From an uncultured Candidatus Melainabacteria bacterium (GTDB lineage Bacteria; Cyanobacteriota; Vampirovibrionia; Gastranaerophilales; Gastranaerophilaceae): a stretch of DNA of 62,303 bases. The stretch spans positions 1-62,303 of the forward strand of contig CASLVD010000004.1 of the NCBI GenBank assembly GCA_949398305.1, written 5' to 3'. This document shows, in pieces, positions 40,593 to 50,738 of this stretch (position 1 is the first letter of the stretch; each line of letters opens with the position of its first letter). The notes under the pieces were generated by a model. It saw nothing but the letters and a program-made list of their open reading frames with translations. It did not search any database and had not been told where the DNA came from. The position numbers were made by a program, and so were the translations under genes.

Positions 40593-42434
40593 ATGATTAG
40601 GAGAGTTTTTAGGGTATTATTAGTTATTTTACTTATCGGTGTGCTTTGCAAAGCGTGCCTTGTAAAAGATTCTGATATTATAACAGAAACCCGTACCTCT
40701 TCAGGTAGCAGTTCGGCTGAATTAACCTCTTACCCTGCGCCTGAAAATGTAACTATTGACGGTATTGATTACCTTGAGTCTCAAGCTCCTGTGGGAAATT
40801 TCGGCGGAGAACTTATAGCATCAACCATAGGTGAAGGTCCGAAAACTTTTAATCCGTTTAACAGTAAAGATAATACGTCTTCAACTATGGCAGGGGTAAT
40901 GTTTGACGGGCTTTTGACTACAAACCCCGTAACAGGACAACCTTCCCCGAAACTTGCTAAATCATACGAGATTTCTCCGGACGGCAAAACTTATACAATA
41001 CATTTGCGCCGCGGAATCAAATGGTCTGACGGAAAACCGATTACAGCTGATGATGTTGTTTTCACCTGGCGCGATATAATTTTTGCAGGACTTGGCGATA
41101 CTTCAACAAGAGATTCTCTTGTAATTGATGACAAGCTTCCGACAGTTCGTAAAATAGATGATTACACGGTCGAATTCACGACCCCGAAACCGTATGCGCC
41201 TTTTATCAGAATGCTTTCAGCTTCAATTGCGCCAAAACATTATTTTCTTTCTGCTGTAAAAGGCGGAGCAGAAACATTTGACAGATTTTTAGGAACAACA
41301 ACACCGCCAAAAGATATTGTAGTTTCAGGTGCTTTTAAACTTAAAGAATACGTACCCGCACAGCGAGTTGTATTTGAACGAAACCCGAATTACTACGAAA
41401 TAAATAAAGAAAAACAAAAACTTCCATATTTAGATAGATTTATATATTTAATTGTAGGTGATTTAAACAACGAAGTTCTGAAATTTGAGGCTAAAGAACT
41501 TGATGTAATCTCACTTCAAGGTTCAAAAGTTGCAAGGTATAAATCCTTGGAAGCTCATTCTGATTTCAAGTTATACAATTTAGGCCCTGCAACAGGTACA
41601 ATGTATCTTTCTATGAATCTCAATAACCGTAAAGGAAAAAACGGTAAGTTTTACGTAAACCCTACAAAACAAAAATGGTTTCAGGATTTAAACTTCCGTC
41701 AAGCTGTAGATTATGCAATTGACAGGAAAAACATGGTATTTAACATTGCAAACGGAATAGGAGAACCGCTTTTCACTCCGGAAAGCCTAAACTCGATTTA
41801 CCTGAATAAAAATATAAAGCCATACAGCAGAAATCTTGAAAAATCCCGTGAATTACTGAAAAAATCAGGATTTTATACAAAAAAAGGTAAACTTTACGAT
41901 AAAGACGGTAACCGCGTAGAATTTGATCTGTATACAAATGCAGGTAACACTGAGCGCGAAGCAATCGGAGTTATGGTAAAACAAGACCTTGAAGACTTAG
42001 GAATGAAAGTAAACTTTAAACCGATTGAGTTTAATTCACTTGTCAATAAACTTGTCAGCACATTTGACTGGGATATGGTTATAATGGGGCTTACCGGTTC
42101 TCCGCTAGAACCTAACGGAGGAAAAAATGTCTGGTTATCTGACGGACGTTTACATATGTTCAATATGCGTTTACCAGATGAAGGTAAAGATAAAATTTTG
42201 CCTTGGGAAAAAGAACTTGATGAATGCTTTACTAAAGGTGCTTTAGCAACAAAATTTGAAGACAGAAAAAAATATTATGACAAATATCAGGAAATTGTAT
42301 ACTTGCAAAAACCTTTTATATACATTTATTCACCGGTAATAATTGTCGCAATCAGGGATAAATTCAAAAACATATATCCTTCCGGCTTAAACGGAATTAT
42401 ATATAATATCGAAGAAATTTATAGGGGTAAATAG
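40593..42434 (+). CDS. Peptide/oligopeptide ABC transporter substrate-binding protein
   Basis: This is an extracytoplasmic solute-binding protein of family 5 (OppA/DppA-like). The 613-residue protein starts with a hydrophobic export signal (VFRVLLVILLIGVLCKAC). The cysteine could be a lipid anchor, although the -3 to -1 residues are not a classic lipobox. The family core is clear: LAKSYEISPDGKTYTIHLRR followed by GIKWSDGKPITADDVVFTW. Its TAG overlaps the GTG of the first permease gene. The ligand is probably a peptide, but nickel, heme or glutathione binders share the fold. Confidence 0.9.
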   Translation: MIRRVFRVLLVILLIGVLCKACLVKDSDIITETRTSSGSSSAELTSYPAPENVTIDGIDYLESQAPVGNFGGELIASTIGEGPKTFNPFNSKDNTSSTMAGVMFDGLLTTNPVTGQPSPKLAKSYEISPDGKTYTIHLRRGIKWSDGKPITADDVVFTWRDIIFAGLGDTSTRDSLVIDDKLPTVRKIDDYTVEFTTPKPYAPFIRMLSASIAPKHYFLSAVKGGAETFDRFLGTTTPPKDIVVSGAFKLKEYVPAQRVVFERNPNYYEINKEKQKLPYLDRFIYLIVGDLNNEVLKFEAKELDVISLQGSKVARYKSLEAHSDFKLYNLGPATGTMYLSMNLNNRKGKNGKFYVNPTKQKWFQDLNFRQAVDYAIDRKNMVFNIANGIGEPLFTPESLNSIYLNKNIKPYSRNLEKSRELLKKSGFYTKKGKLYDKDGNRVEFDLYTNAGNTEREAIGVMVKQDLEDLGMKVNFKPIEFNSLVNKLVSTFDWDMVIMGLTGSPLEPNGGKNVWLSDGRLHMFNMRLPDEGKDKILPWEKELDECFTKGALATKFEDRKKYYDKYQEIVYLQKPFIYIYSPVIIVAIRDKFKNIYPSGLNGIIYNIEEIYRGK

Positions 42435-43408
42435 TGGAAACAATAAAATACATATTTAAAAGAATACTTCAAACAATACCATTACTAATAATGGTATCTT
42501 TGATAAGCTTTTTTATCATACGGCTGTCTCCGGTAGACCCTCTTGCCGAGCTAAAACTAAACCCGTCTATTTCACCTGTTACAGTTGAAAAAGAACGACA
42601 AAGACTCGGACTTGATAAACCTATTATTGTACAATACGGCAAATGGGCATTATCTTTTGTAAAAGGTGATTTAGGGGTAACTTCAAACGGTGAAAAAGTA
42701 AGCCAAAAATTAAAAGAAAGAATACCAAATACACTGCTTTTAACAACAATTGTAATCTTTTTAACCTGGCTTGTTGGAGTTCCGTTAGGGATTATCGCGG
42801 CAGTACACTGGAAAACAAATTTTGACAGGATTTTAACGGTTTTAACAAGTATAGGGATGGCAATACCGTCATTCTTCTTTGCTGTATTACTTTTAATGTT
42901 TGCGGTTAAGACAGGATGGTTTCCGATTGGCGGCTTAACCAGCCCGAATTTTGCGGATATGAGTTTTGGCAATAAAGTCTTAGACATTGCGTATCATTTA
43001 ATTTTACCTGTTTTTGTATTGTTTACAATTTCTCTTGCAGGTTTGCAGCGCCAAATGAGAGCAAATATGCTTGATGTTTTAGACAGCGATTATGTAAAAT
43101 TTGCACGGGCAAAAGGTTTACCAGAATGGATGGTAATATATAAACACGCTCTTCGTAATGCGGTAAATCCGATGATTACACTTTTAGGGTTTGAATTTGC
43201 AGGACTTTTATCCGGCGCGGCTTTGACTGAATACGTTTTTCAATACCCGGGACTTGGCAGACTTATTTTAGAAGCAGTATTAAAATCAGACATAAATCTT
43301 GTTATGGCATCTTTGATGATGGGTGCGATAATGCTTGTTTTAGGTAATTTAATTGCGGATATTCTCCTTATCATCACTGATCCGAGAATAAGGGTGAAAT
43401 CATCATGA
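42434..43408 (+). CDS. ABC transporter permease, OppB/DppB-like
   Basis: This is the first of two permease subunits for the binding protein upstream. The 324-residue protein has six membrane segments and the ATPase-docking EAA loop (FARAKGLPEWMVIYKHALRN). It starts with GTG overlapping the previous stop by one base. It ends in TGA overlapping the next ATG (ATGA), showing tight coupling and that TGA is a normal stop here. Confidence 0.93.
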   Translation: METIKYIFKRILQTIPLLIMVSLISFFIIRLSPVDPLAELKLNPSISPVTVEKERQRLGLDKPIIVQYGKWALSFVKGDLGVTSNGEKVSQKLKERIPNTLLLTTIVIFLTWLVGVPLGIIAAVHWKTNFDRILTVLTSIGMAIPSFFFAVLLLMFAVKTGWFPIGGLTSPNFADMSFGNKVLDIAYHLILPVFVLFTISLAGLQRQMRANMLDVLDSDYVKFARAKGLPEWMVIYKHALRNAVNPMITLLGFEFAGLLSGAALTEYVFQYPGLGRLILEAVLKSDINLVMASLMMGAIMLVLGNLIADILLIITDPRIRVKSS

Positions 43409-44472
43409 TAAAAGAAGTTTTTCAACAATTATGGAAAGATAAATTTGCAAGAATTTCACTTATCGTTCTTGCGGTAATCTACGCGGTATTGTTTTTTGCA
43501 GATTTTATCGCGCCTTATACAAAGGATTTTTCAGACAGAACAATGGCATACGTTCCGCCATCAAAGATTTTCACAATTGATAAAGACGGAAAACTTTCAA
43601 AGCCTTATACATATAATTATGTCAGAGAATTTGATAACGACAACTTAGAAATAAAATACACACTTGATCGTTCTAAAAAACATTATATAAAATTCTTCTC
43701 TCAAGGTCAGCCATACAAATTTTTAGGCTTAATCCCGATGAAACGTCATTTATTTACAACAGATAAAGACGGCAGAATATTTCTTCTTGGGACGGACATA
43801 AACGGACGTGATGTATTTTCTCGTTTACTTTTTGGCGGAAGAATTTCAATGACAATAGGATTTCTTGCCCTTCTCGTCTTGTTTCCTATCGGACTTTTAT
43901 ACGGCGGAATCTCAGGTTATTTCGGCGGGAAAGTTGATTCAATTATGATGAGGTTTGCCGAAGCCATTATGTCAATTCCAAGTTTTTATCTTTTAATTAT
44001 TCTGGCATCAATTCTACCATCTGGAATGACAAGTACACAAAGATTTTTGCTTATTGTAATAATCCTTGCACTAATTGGCTGGGCAGGGTTTGCAAGGGTT
44101 GTACGCGGAATGGTTTTATCAATAAAAAATCAGGAATATGTACAGGCCGCACGTTCAATCGGGGCTTCAAGAATGCGTATAATCACAAAACATATACTGC
44201 CGCAAACCACAAGTTTTGTAATAGTAGCAATGACACTTTCCGTACCATCTTACATATTATCAGAATCCGGCTTAAGCTTTTTAGGTTTAGGAATTCAGCA
44301 GCCTGATGCAAGTTGGGGAAATATGCTCAAAGAAGCACAGGAGTTTACAAATATTTTATACCGACCATGGCTTCTTACTCCGGGATTTTTAATTTTTGTA
44401 TCAGTTTTGGCATTTAATGTAATAGGTGATACTATAAGAGATATCTTAGATCCGCAATCAAAAACAAGATAG
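43405..44472 (+). CDS. ABC transporter permease, OppC/DppC-like
   Basis: This is the second permease subunit, 355 residues. An N-terminal membrane helix is followed by an insertion of about 100 residues facing the periplasm (about 30-125). Then comes the permease domain with LLGTDINGRDVFSRLLFGGR and the EAA loop AARSIGASRMRIITKHILPQ. No ATPase genes (OppD/OppF) follow, so the transporter must borrow ATPases encoded elsewhere. Confidence 0.93.
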   Translation: MIKEVFQQLWKDKFARISLIVLAVIYAVLFFADFIAPYTKDFSDRTMAYVPPSKIFTIDKDGKLSKPYTYNYVREFDNDNLEIKYTLDRSKKHYIKFFSQGQPYKFLGLIPMKRHLFTTDKDGRIFLLGTDINGRDVFSRLLFGGRISMTIGFLALLVLFPIGLLYGGISGYFGGKVDSIMMRFAEAIMSIPSFYLLIILASILPSGMTSTQRFLLIVIILALIGWAGFARVVRGMVLSIKNQEYVQAARSIGASRMRIITKHILPQTTSFVIVAMTLSVPSYILSESGLSFLGLGIQQPDASWGNMLKEAQEFTNILYRPWLLTPGFLIFVSVLAFNVIGDTIRDILDPQSKTR

Positions 44473-44482
44473 GGAGAAATGT

Positions 44483-45169
44483 ATGAAAAAAGATTCTAAA
44501 ATTGCGATTGTAATATCTTCAATAATGATATTATGTGCAGTTTTATTATTTGTCTGGGTATTACCGTTTATATTTGTCTGGATAGCATACGGAGATGAAG
44601 AAAATTGTCAAACTGATTACCTGAAAAAAGCTGTTAAATATTCGATATTCCCTGTTCAAAAAGCTTACACAATTGAATCAATTATGCCATCATTAATTTT
44701 AAGCGGAAATTTTGAAGATGCCATAAAATATTATGAAGAATATAAAAAAACAAATACTGACAGTATTATAAAAAATGCAATAACCCGTCTTGCAGGATAC
44801 GCTTATCTGCACACAGAAAGATATGCAGATGCTCTTGAAATTGCAAAAGAATTAAACGACAAAACTTTTTTAGCGCAAATCTATATAAAAATCGGAGATA
44901 TTGATACCGCAAAAGTTTTGGTAAATGAACTTTTAAAGGAAAATCCTGAAAAAACAATGAATTACAGATATCTTGCAGAAGTTCAAATGGGCGAAAATAA
45001 ATGGAAAGAAGCTGAAATTTCAATTAATAAGGTGTTGAGATTTGCTCCGAACAATCTTGATGTATTAAAAGATAAAGTTGAAATTTCAAAACAACTCGGC
45101 AAGACGGCTGAATATAAAAAATATTCAAAAAGAGTAAAAGAAATAGAATACAAAAGAAATTACAGATAA
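44483..45169 (+). CDS. Membrane-anchored TPR protein
   Basis: This 228-residue protein has one N-terminal membrane helix (about 9-32) and then tetratricopeptide-like helical pairs (about 65-215; for example DAIKYYEEYK and RYLAEVQMGENKWKEAEISI). TPR arrays bind other proteins. Its place directly after the permeases, ten bases away, suggests co-expression with the transporter, but a functional link is only inferred. The ribosome binding site is GGGAGA. Confidence 0.8.
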   Translation: MKKDSKIAIVISSIMILCAVLLFVWVLPFIFVWIAYGDEENCQTDYLKKAVKYSIFPVQKAYTIESIMPSLILSGNFEDAIKYYEEYKKTNTDSIIKNAITRLAGYAYLHTERYADALEIAKELNDKTFLAQIYIKIGDIDTAKVLVNELLKENPEKTMNYRYLAEVQMGENKWKEAEISINKVLRFAPNNLDVLKDKVEISKQLGKTAEYKKYSKRVKEIEYKRNYR

Positions 45170-45178
45170 GAGGAAAAT

Positions 45179-45919
45179 ATGGAAACAACAATTGAGCATT
45201 TACAAAATATTATAAATCTGGATTATTTTATCAGAATAGCGGTAGCCGTAATTTTCGGTTTCAGCATCGGTTTAGAGCGAGAACTTACTAACAAATATGC
45301 AGGATTAAGAACACATATTCTTGTGTGTTTGGGTGCTTGCGTATTTACTCTTATTTCTATATACGGCTTTCCGACATTTGCACCGGGAGATAATGTTCTA
45401 ATAGATCAGGCTACAGGTATAAGAGATACTTCACGTGTTGCCGCTCAAATCGTAACCGGTATCGGTTTTATCGGTGCAGGTACGGTTCTTAGAAACGGTC
45501 CTATAGTTCTTGGCTTAACTACAGCTGCGACCCTGTGGATAGCTGCAAGTATAGGTATGGCATGCGGTGCGGGAATGTTTGATATTGCATTTGCAGGAAC
45601 ACTGCTTTCTATATTAACACTTGTTTCTATAAGAGTATTTGAAAGGAAAGTTCTTCCAAGCAGCACAAAAAGGACTACGCGTGTAAAAATTGCCGTTGTA
45701 TGTCTTAATGAATTTGCAGATAAAATTCAGGATTACATAATTGACACTTATAAAAACATTTCCCAGCTTTCAAGAAAATCAATAACCGCAGATAATTCAA
45801 GTACCAAAATCACCTGTATAATTGATGTAATTTCAAGAAAACCAATTAAAGATTTATACAAATCATTCCAAAGTTTAGATGGAGTTGATTCAATTTCAAT
45901 ACAGGAAACTTTGGAGTAA
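45179..45919 (+). CDS. MgtC/SapB family inner-membrane protein
   Basis: This 246-residue protein has four to five membrane segments with the family core: RIAVAVIFGFSIGLERE, GLRTHILVCLGACVFTL, AAQIVTGIGFIGAGTVLRNG and GLTTAATLWIAASIGMACG. The C-terminal soluble domain (about 160-246) looks ACT-like. MgtC proteins are linked to magnesium stress, F-ATPase control and survival in hosts. The exact role here is unknown. An AGAGGA site precedes the ATG. Confidence 0.9.
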   Translation: METTIEHLQNIINLDYFIRIAVAVIFGFSIGLERELTNKYAGLRTHILVCLGACVFTLISIYGFPTFAPGDNVLIDQATGIRDTSRVAAQIVTGIGFIGAGTVLRNGPIVLGLTTAATLWIAASIGMACGAGMFDIAFAGTLLSILTLVSIRVFERKVLPSSTKRTTRVKIAVVCLNEFADKIQDYIIDTYKNISQLSRKSITADNSSTKITCIIDVISRKPIKDLYKSFQSLDGVDSISIQETLE

Positions 45920-45981
45920 AGCTTTACTTTAAACTATCTTTACGCTAGGATTATAAGCAAAGAATAAGGGAGATAACAATT

Positions 45982-46692
45982 TTGAAATATAACAGAATTT
46001 TATTAAAGATTAGCGGAGAAGCTCTTTTAGGCGAACAGCAATTCGGGATTGACCAAAATCCTGTAAAAATGATTGCTAACGAAATTAAAAAAGTAACTGA
46101 AGCAGGTGCCCAAGTTGCAGTTGTAGTAGGCGGCGGAAACATTTTCCGCGGAATGAAAAACAGTGCAAAACTTGGTATGGATCAAGCTTCAGGCGATTAT
46201 GTCGGAATGCTTGCAACAGTAATGAATGCAATAGCTCTTCAAAGCGCTTTAACACAAATTGACGTTCAATGCAGAGTTCAATCTGCAATCGCAATGAATC
46301 AAATCGCTGAACCATATATCCGCCACCGCGCAATCAGACACCTTGAAAAAGGAAGAGTTGTAATATTTGCAGCCGGTACAGGAAATCCGTTCTTTACAAC
46401 AGACACAGCAGCAGCTCTAAGAGCATCCGAAATAAATGCAGAAGCTATGCTTATGGCTAAAAACGGTGTAGACGGAGTTTACACAGACGATCCGAACACA
46501 AACCCTGAAGCTAAAAAACTTGATAATATTACTTATGACGATATTATTAAAGACGGCTTGAAAGTTATGGATACTTCAGCCTGCGCTTTATGTAAACAAA
46601 ATAAAATACCGATTGTAGTCTTTGATTTCAAAAAAGAAAACGGTATTAAAGATATCTTAAATGGTCAAAAAATAGGAACATATATTAGTTAA
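45982..46692 (+). CDS. pyrH: UMP kinase, TTG start
   Basis: This phosphorylates UMP to UDP for pyrimidine nucleotide supply. The 236-residue protein has the amino-acid-kinase core: [42 protein letters not shown] and [12 protein letters not shown]. The only start that keeps the full N-terminus is TTG at 45982, with AAGGGAGAT well placed upstream. It heads the conserved pyrH-frr-cdsA order. Confidence 0.96.
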   Translation: MKYNRILLKISGEALLGEQQFGIDQNPVKMIANEIKKVTEAGAQVAVVVGGGNIFRGMKNSAKLGMDQASGDYVGMLATVMNAIALQSALTQIDVQCRVQSAIAMNQIAEPYIRHRAIRHLEKGRVVIFAAGTGNPFFTTDTAAALRASEINAEAMLMAKNGVDGVYTDDPNTNPEAKKLDNITYDDIIKDGLKVMDTSACALCKQNKIPIVVFDFKKENGIKDILNGQKIGTYIS

Positions 46693-46716
46693 TAATTTAT
46701 ACGAAAGAGGTAAAAA

Positions 46717-47283
46717 ATGACAGAATCGTTAGAAGAATTATTTTTATTCGGCGAAGAAAAAATGGAAAAAGCTATCGCACAGCTTCAAAAAGAATTCGGT
46801 TCTATCCGTACAGGACGTGCTAATCCGGGTATATTAGATAAAGTTATCGTAGAATATTACGGAGCTTTAACTCCATTAAGACAAATGTCACAGGTTTCTG
46901 TTCAAGACGGTACAACCCTTGTTATTACACCGTATGATAAAACAATTATGAAAGAAATCGAAAAAGCTATTATTAAAGCTGAAATCGGAATTACACCAAA
47001 CAGCGATGGTACTTGTATCAGATTAACTTTTCCGCCTCTAACTGAAGACAGAAGACGCGAAATTGCTAAAGAAGTTAAAAAATTAGGTGAAGATGCTAAA
47101 GTTGCAGTAAGAAATATCCGCCGCGATATGACTGATAACCTTAAAAAACTTGAAAAAAGCGAAAATCTTCCTGAAGATATGGTAAAAGACAACCAAGATA
47201 AAATCCAAAAATTAACAGATAAATATACTGCAAACATTGACAGTGCAGTTTCTGTAAAAGAAAAAGAGGTTATGACAGTATAA
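46717..47283 (+). CDS. frr: Ribosome recycling factor
   Basis: This splits post-termination ribosomes together with EF-G. The 188-residue length is standard. It shows FGSIRTGRANPGILDKV, then ITPYDKTIMKEIEKAI, and the C-terminal helix RRDMTDNLKKLEKS. GAGGT precedes the ATG. The stop overlaps the cdsA ATG (TAATG). Confidence 0.97.
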   Translation: MTESLEELFLFGEEKMEKAIAQLQKEFGSIRTGRANPGILDKVIVEYYGALTPLRQMSQVSVQDGTTLVITPYDKTIMKEIEKAIIKAEIGITPNSDGTCIRLTFPPLTEDRRREIAKEVKKLGEDAKVAVRNIRRDMTDNLKKLEKSENLPEDMVKDNQDKIQKLTDKYTANIDSAVSVKEKEVMTV

Positions 47284-48152
47284 TGATTGATTTAGGCTTG
47301 AATAAAAATGCAACAAGAATGTTAACCGGGTTTATTATGGGTACAGTTGTTCTGTCCTGTATTATGGCAGGAGGTTTATGGCTGCTTGCTCTATTAATAT
47401 TTATGTTGATTGTAGGCTCTCGAGAATATGTAAAAATTCTTAACCATAAAGGTTTTTATCCAAGCCTTAAAGTCATTTATTTAACAGAAGCAATTCTTAC
47501 AACTGTTGTATATTTTAAACGGTTTGATTTAGTTGCAATAACATTAACAATTTGTGCTATGGCTTCATTTATGTGGGTTTTATTCCGCGGCAGACAGCCA
47601 TATATTGCAAACGTTGCAACAACTTTACTGGGTATGGTTTACTGCGGATGGTTTCCTCTACACTTACTATTTTTAAGAGATTTATCATGCGATAAATATG
47701 ACAGCGGTTTGGGTTTTGTCGTTTTAATGTTTACTGCAATTCTGTTAACTGATATCGGATGTTATTATGTAGGCTCAAAATTCGGCAAACATAAGCTTGC
47801 ACCTGTTATAAGCCCTAACAAAACTATTGAAGGCTCTATTGGCGGAATGTTTTTTGCAATTTTAGGCGCTGTCGGAATTGGTTTATATTTAGATGTTCAA
47901 TGGTATATTGCACTTTTTGCAGGTATTATGTGTACAGTATTTGCGCAAATCGGCGACCTTTGCGAATCATTAATTAAACGTGATGCAGGTGTTAAAGATT
48001 CCGGTACAAGTCTGCCGGGTCATGGCGGATTTTTAGACAGAACCGACAGTTTTATACTCACAATACCTATGATGTATTATTTCTGTAAGTGTTTTATCTT
48101 CCACACAGAATGGATTTCAACTTTAACAGGATATGTGAAAGGATTGTTTTAA
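47283..48152 (+). CDS. cdsA: Phosphatidate cytidylyltransferase
   Basis: This makes CDP-diacylglycerol, the precursor of bacterial phospholipids, in the inner membrane. The 289-residue protein has about eight membrane segments, SPNKTIEGSIGG, and the signature region IKRDAGVKDSGTSLPGHGGF followed by LDRTDS. It overlaps both neighbours by one base. uppS, often between frr and cdsA, is missing here. Confidence 0.95.
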   Translation: MIDLGLNKNATRMLTGFIMGTVVLSCIMAGGLWLLALLIFMLIVGSREYVKILNHKGFYPSLKVIYLTEAILTTVVYFKRFDLVAITLTICAMASFMWVLFRGRQPYIANVATTLLGMVYCGWFPLHLLFLRDLSCDKYDSGLGFVVLMFTAILLTDIGCYYVGSKFGKHKLAPVISPNKTIEGSIGGMFFAILGAVGIGLYLDVQWYIALFAGIMCTVFAQIGDLCESLIKRDAGVKDSGTSLPGHGGFLDRTDSFILTIPMMYYFCKCFIFHTEWISTLTGYVKGLF

Positions 48153-48835
48153 TGAAATCTGTAGCTGAAATTTTTGGAATTGAAACTGTCACAGATGATT
48201 ACTACAAATACGCTCTTACACATTCTTCATATACAAAAGAACATAATCTTCCTGAAACTCAATGCTACGAAAGATTAGAATTTTTAGGAGATGCGGTTTT
48301 AAAACTTACAATTTCAGATGTATTATTTAAAAAATATCCAAATTCCAGAGAAGGAGAATTGTCAAAAATTCGCAGTATTATTGTTTCTGATAACACCCTG
48401 GCAGAAATTGCGAAGAAAAACGGATTATCAGAACTTATTATAATGAGCAAGCACGAGGAAAAACTTGGCTGCCGCAGTTTAAATTCTATTTGTGCCTGCG
48501 CATTTGAAGCAATACTCGGTGCTTATTATCTTGATGGAAAGTTCAATGAAATAATCCAATATATTGAAAAAACTTTTAACCCGTATATTGAAGAAGTTTC
48601 TCAACATTTTGAAAGATTTAACGCAAAAGCAATCTTGCAGGAGTACACCCAAGGGCAAACTAAAACAACTCCTGTTTATACTATTATCAGTGAAACCGGC
48701 CCTGCTCATAAAAAGATTTTTGAAGTAGAAGTACGCTATAATAATGAAATTTTAGCGATAGAAAAAGGCACAAGTAAAAAAGAAGCCGAACAAAAATGCG
48801 CTTATGCAGCTTGTGAAAAGTTAGGAATAATTTAA
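48152..48835 (+). CDS. rnc: Ribonuclease III
   Basis: This double-strand-specific RNase acts in rRNA processing and RNA decay. The 227-residue protein has the catalytic signature ERLEFLGDAVL (40-50), the second acidic site in AFEAILGAYYLDG, and a C-terminal double-stranded RNA-binding domain (about 155-225, ending GTSKKEAEQKCAYAACEKL). Start 48152 overlaps the cdsA stop (TAATG). The earlier in-frame ATG at 48089 lies deep in cdsA and is rejected. Confidence 0.96.
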   Translation: MKSVAEIFGIETVTDDYYKYALTHSSYTKEHNLPETQCYERLEFLGDAVLKLTISDVLFKKYPNSREGELSKIRSIIVSDNTLAEIAKKNGLSELIIMSKHEEKLGCRSLNSICACAFEAILGAYYLDGKFNEIIQYIEKTFNPYIEEVSQHFERFNAKAILQEYTQGQTKTTPVYTIISETGPAHKKIFEVEVRYNNEILAIEKGTSKKEAEQKCAYAACEKLGII

Positions 48836-48836
48836 T

Positions 48837-49484
48837 ATGTCAAAGATTATTGTTTCACCGTCAATTTTATCAGCAGATTTTGCCAATCTTGAAAGAGACA
48901 TTAAAAAAGTAGAAAACGCAGGAGCTGATTGGATTCATGTTGATGTTATGGACGGGCATTTTGTACCAAATATTACAATTGGCGCACCGGTTGTAAAATC
49001 TTTACGTCCTGTGACAGACTTAATTCTTGATGTGCATTTAATGATTGAAAATCCTGAAAAATATATTGATGATTTTATAAAAGCAGGAGCCGATATTATA
49101 ACTTTCCACTACGAAGCAATAACACCCGATAATATTTCAGATTTAATATACAAAATAAAAGAAAAAGATGTTAAAGCCGGATTATCAATTAAGCCAAAAA
49201 CATCTCCCGAAGATATCTTAAAATATTTACCTGAACTTGATATGCTTCTTGTAATGACAGTTGAACCGGGTTTCGGCGGCCAGAAATTTATGCAGGACTG
49301 TGCTGAAAAGATTAAAACAATAAAAAAACACGCACCTGAGAATTTAATTATTCAGGTTGACGGCGGAATAAATAATGAAACCGCAAAAATTTGCACCCAA
49401 TACGGCGCAACATCACTTGTTGCCGGAAATTATATTTATAAATCTGACGATATTAAACAGGCAATTCTGTCACTAAAAAACTAG
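48837..49484 (+). CDS. rpe: Ribulose-phosphate 3-epimerase
   Basis: This interconverts ribulose-5-phosphate and xylulose-5-phosphate in the pentose phosphate pathway. The 215-residue TIM barrel shows SPSILSADFANLERDI, the metal-site HVDVMDGHFVPN, MTVEPGFGGQKF and VDGGINNETA. It follows rnc by one base and overlaps the end of the convergent gene by four bases. Ribulose-5-phosphate is also the substrate of KdsD at 37-38 kb. Confidence 0.96.
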   Translation: MSKIIVSPSILSADFANLERDIKKVENAGADWIHVDVMDGHFVPNITIGAPVVKSLRPVTDLILDVHLMIENPEKYIDDFIKAGADIITFHYEAITPDNISDLIYKIKEKDVKAGLSIKPKTSPEDILKYLPELDMLLVMTVEPGFGGQKFMQDCAEKIKTIKKHAPENLIIQVDGGINNETAKICTQYGATSLVAGNYIYKSDDIKQAILSLKN

Positions 49485-50596
49485 GCTTCAAGCCCTTCGC
49501 CTTTTTTAATTTTAGCTTGTAATATCTGATCTAAGTTTGCGCTTGCGGCTTTATCAGTTTCAGCTGCTTTATTTGACGGATCAGACGGATTTTCTTCTCC
49601 GCCTTTAGCACCTTCATTATCACCTTGTTTTGGCTGAGTGATTGCAGCAACACCTGTCTTATCCTGAACATCATTTTTGAGACCTGCAACAGCCGATGCA
49701 TTTTCTGAATTTACAGAAAGTGCTTCTGTTTGGATTTGAGCAGTCATTTCTGAAAAATCAACAGCTCTTTCACCTGATCTTACAGCGCGTTTTCCAATTA
49801 TATAATCAAACAGGAAGAACCAATGCCCCCTTGATTGTAGAAGTTCTTGACCTATACCGATTGTTTCTGTACCAAAATCCTGAGCGTTAAATATAACATC
49901 AGTTTGACCATTTATAATTGAATCATACATATTAAAATCAGCTTCCGAACCGGCAAGGCTTGCCTGTCCTTCGTTGCCAAGTTTTTCTAACTGTTTTTGA
50001 AGTTTATTTATTTTACCAAAAGTTGAAGCATCATTTTTACCATCATTTATCTTCGCGACTTCTGATTTTAATTCATTTTGAGTACCTTCAGCTTTTGACA
50101 ATAATTGATTCATATAGTTATCAAGTGCCTGAATCTCATTATTTGACATATCTTCGGTGTTTGAAATTATTGCAGCTGACAGCAAAGCTGATTTTGAGGC
50201 TTCATTACTGTCTTTTGTAAATATTTTAGCCTGCTTACGCAGGCTTACACCTGAATCCTGTAAATCCTGCCGTTTTTGCTGTGCGGCAGTTTTTTCTTCA
50301 ACCGGTTCTTCTTCTGTGGTTTCTTCTGTTGAATTTTCATCCCCGGATTCGGTTTCAGGCGCTTGAGCAGTTTCTGCCGCCGGCTGTTTTGTATTATTTA
50401 CATTTTTTGAAGCCATTTCATAAGTTGTTTCATCTTTATCATTCGCGGTTAAATCTGCACGAAACTCTTTTGCCCACTGCAAATATTCAGGAGGCACATT
50501 GACTCCCTGATTATCATATTTAATTATTTCTTTTGCTGTTAATTTCCGCCAATCAATCTGCTTTGGAGAAATTGCTTCGATTCTTGATACGTCCAT
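49481..50596 (-). CDS. Low-complexity helical protein, function unknown
   Basis: This 371-residue acidic protein has no signal peptide or membrane helix. The first 60 residues look ordered (ISPKQIDWRKLTAKEIIKYD). Residues 65-110 are Glu/Thr/Ala-rich and probably disordered. A helical, coiled-coil middle follows (about 120-230), then a short ordered part with GHWFFLFDYIIGKRAVRSGE, and a second disordered tail. It stands alone on its strand. I recognise no family. Confidence 0.65.
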   Translation of the reverse strand: MDVSRIEAISPKQIDWRKLTAKEIIKYDNQGVNVPPEYLQWAKEFRADLTANDKDETTYEMASKNVNNTKQPAAETAQAPETESGDENSTEETTEEEPVEEKTAAQQKRQDLQDSGVSLRKQAKIFTKDSNEASKSALLSAAIISNTEDMSNNEIQALDNYMNQLLSKAEGTQNELKSEVAKINDGKNDASTFGKINKLQKQLEKLGNEGQASLAGSEADFNMYDSIINGQTDVIFNAQDFGTETIGIGQELLQSRGHWFFLFDYIIGKRAVRSGERAVDFSEMTAQIQTEALSVNSENASAVAGLKNDVQDKTGVAAITQPKQGDNEGAKGGEENPSDPSNKAAETDKAASANLDQILQAKIKKGEGLEA

Positions 50597-50738
50597 AGTA
50601 CGCCCTTATTTTATAAATATATTTACGGAACACAATCACAAAAACTTTAAAAATATTAATAAATATTAAAATCCTCATCTGATTAAGGGATACAATTTTA
50701 GAAATTATGTATATAATAGTAAGAACAAGAGGTAAACT

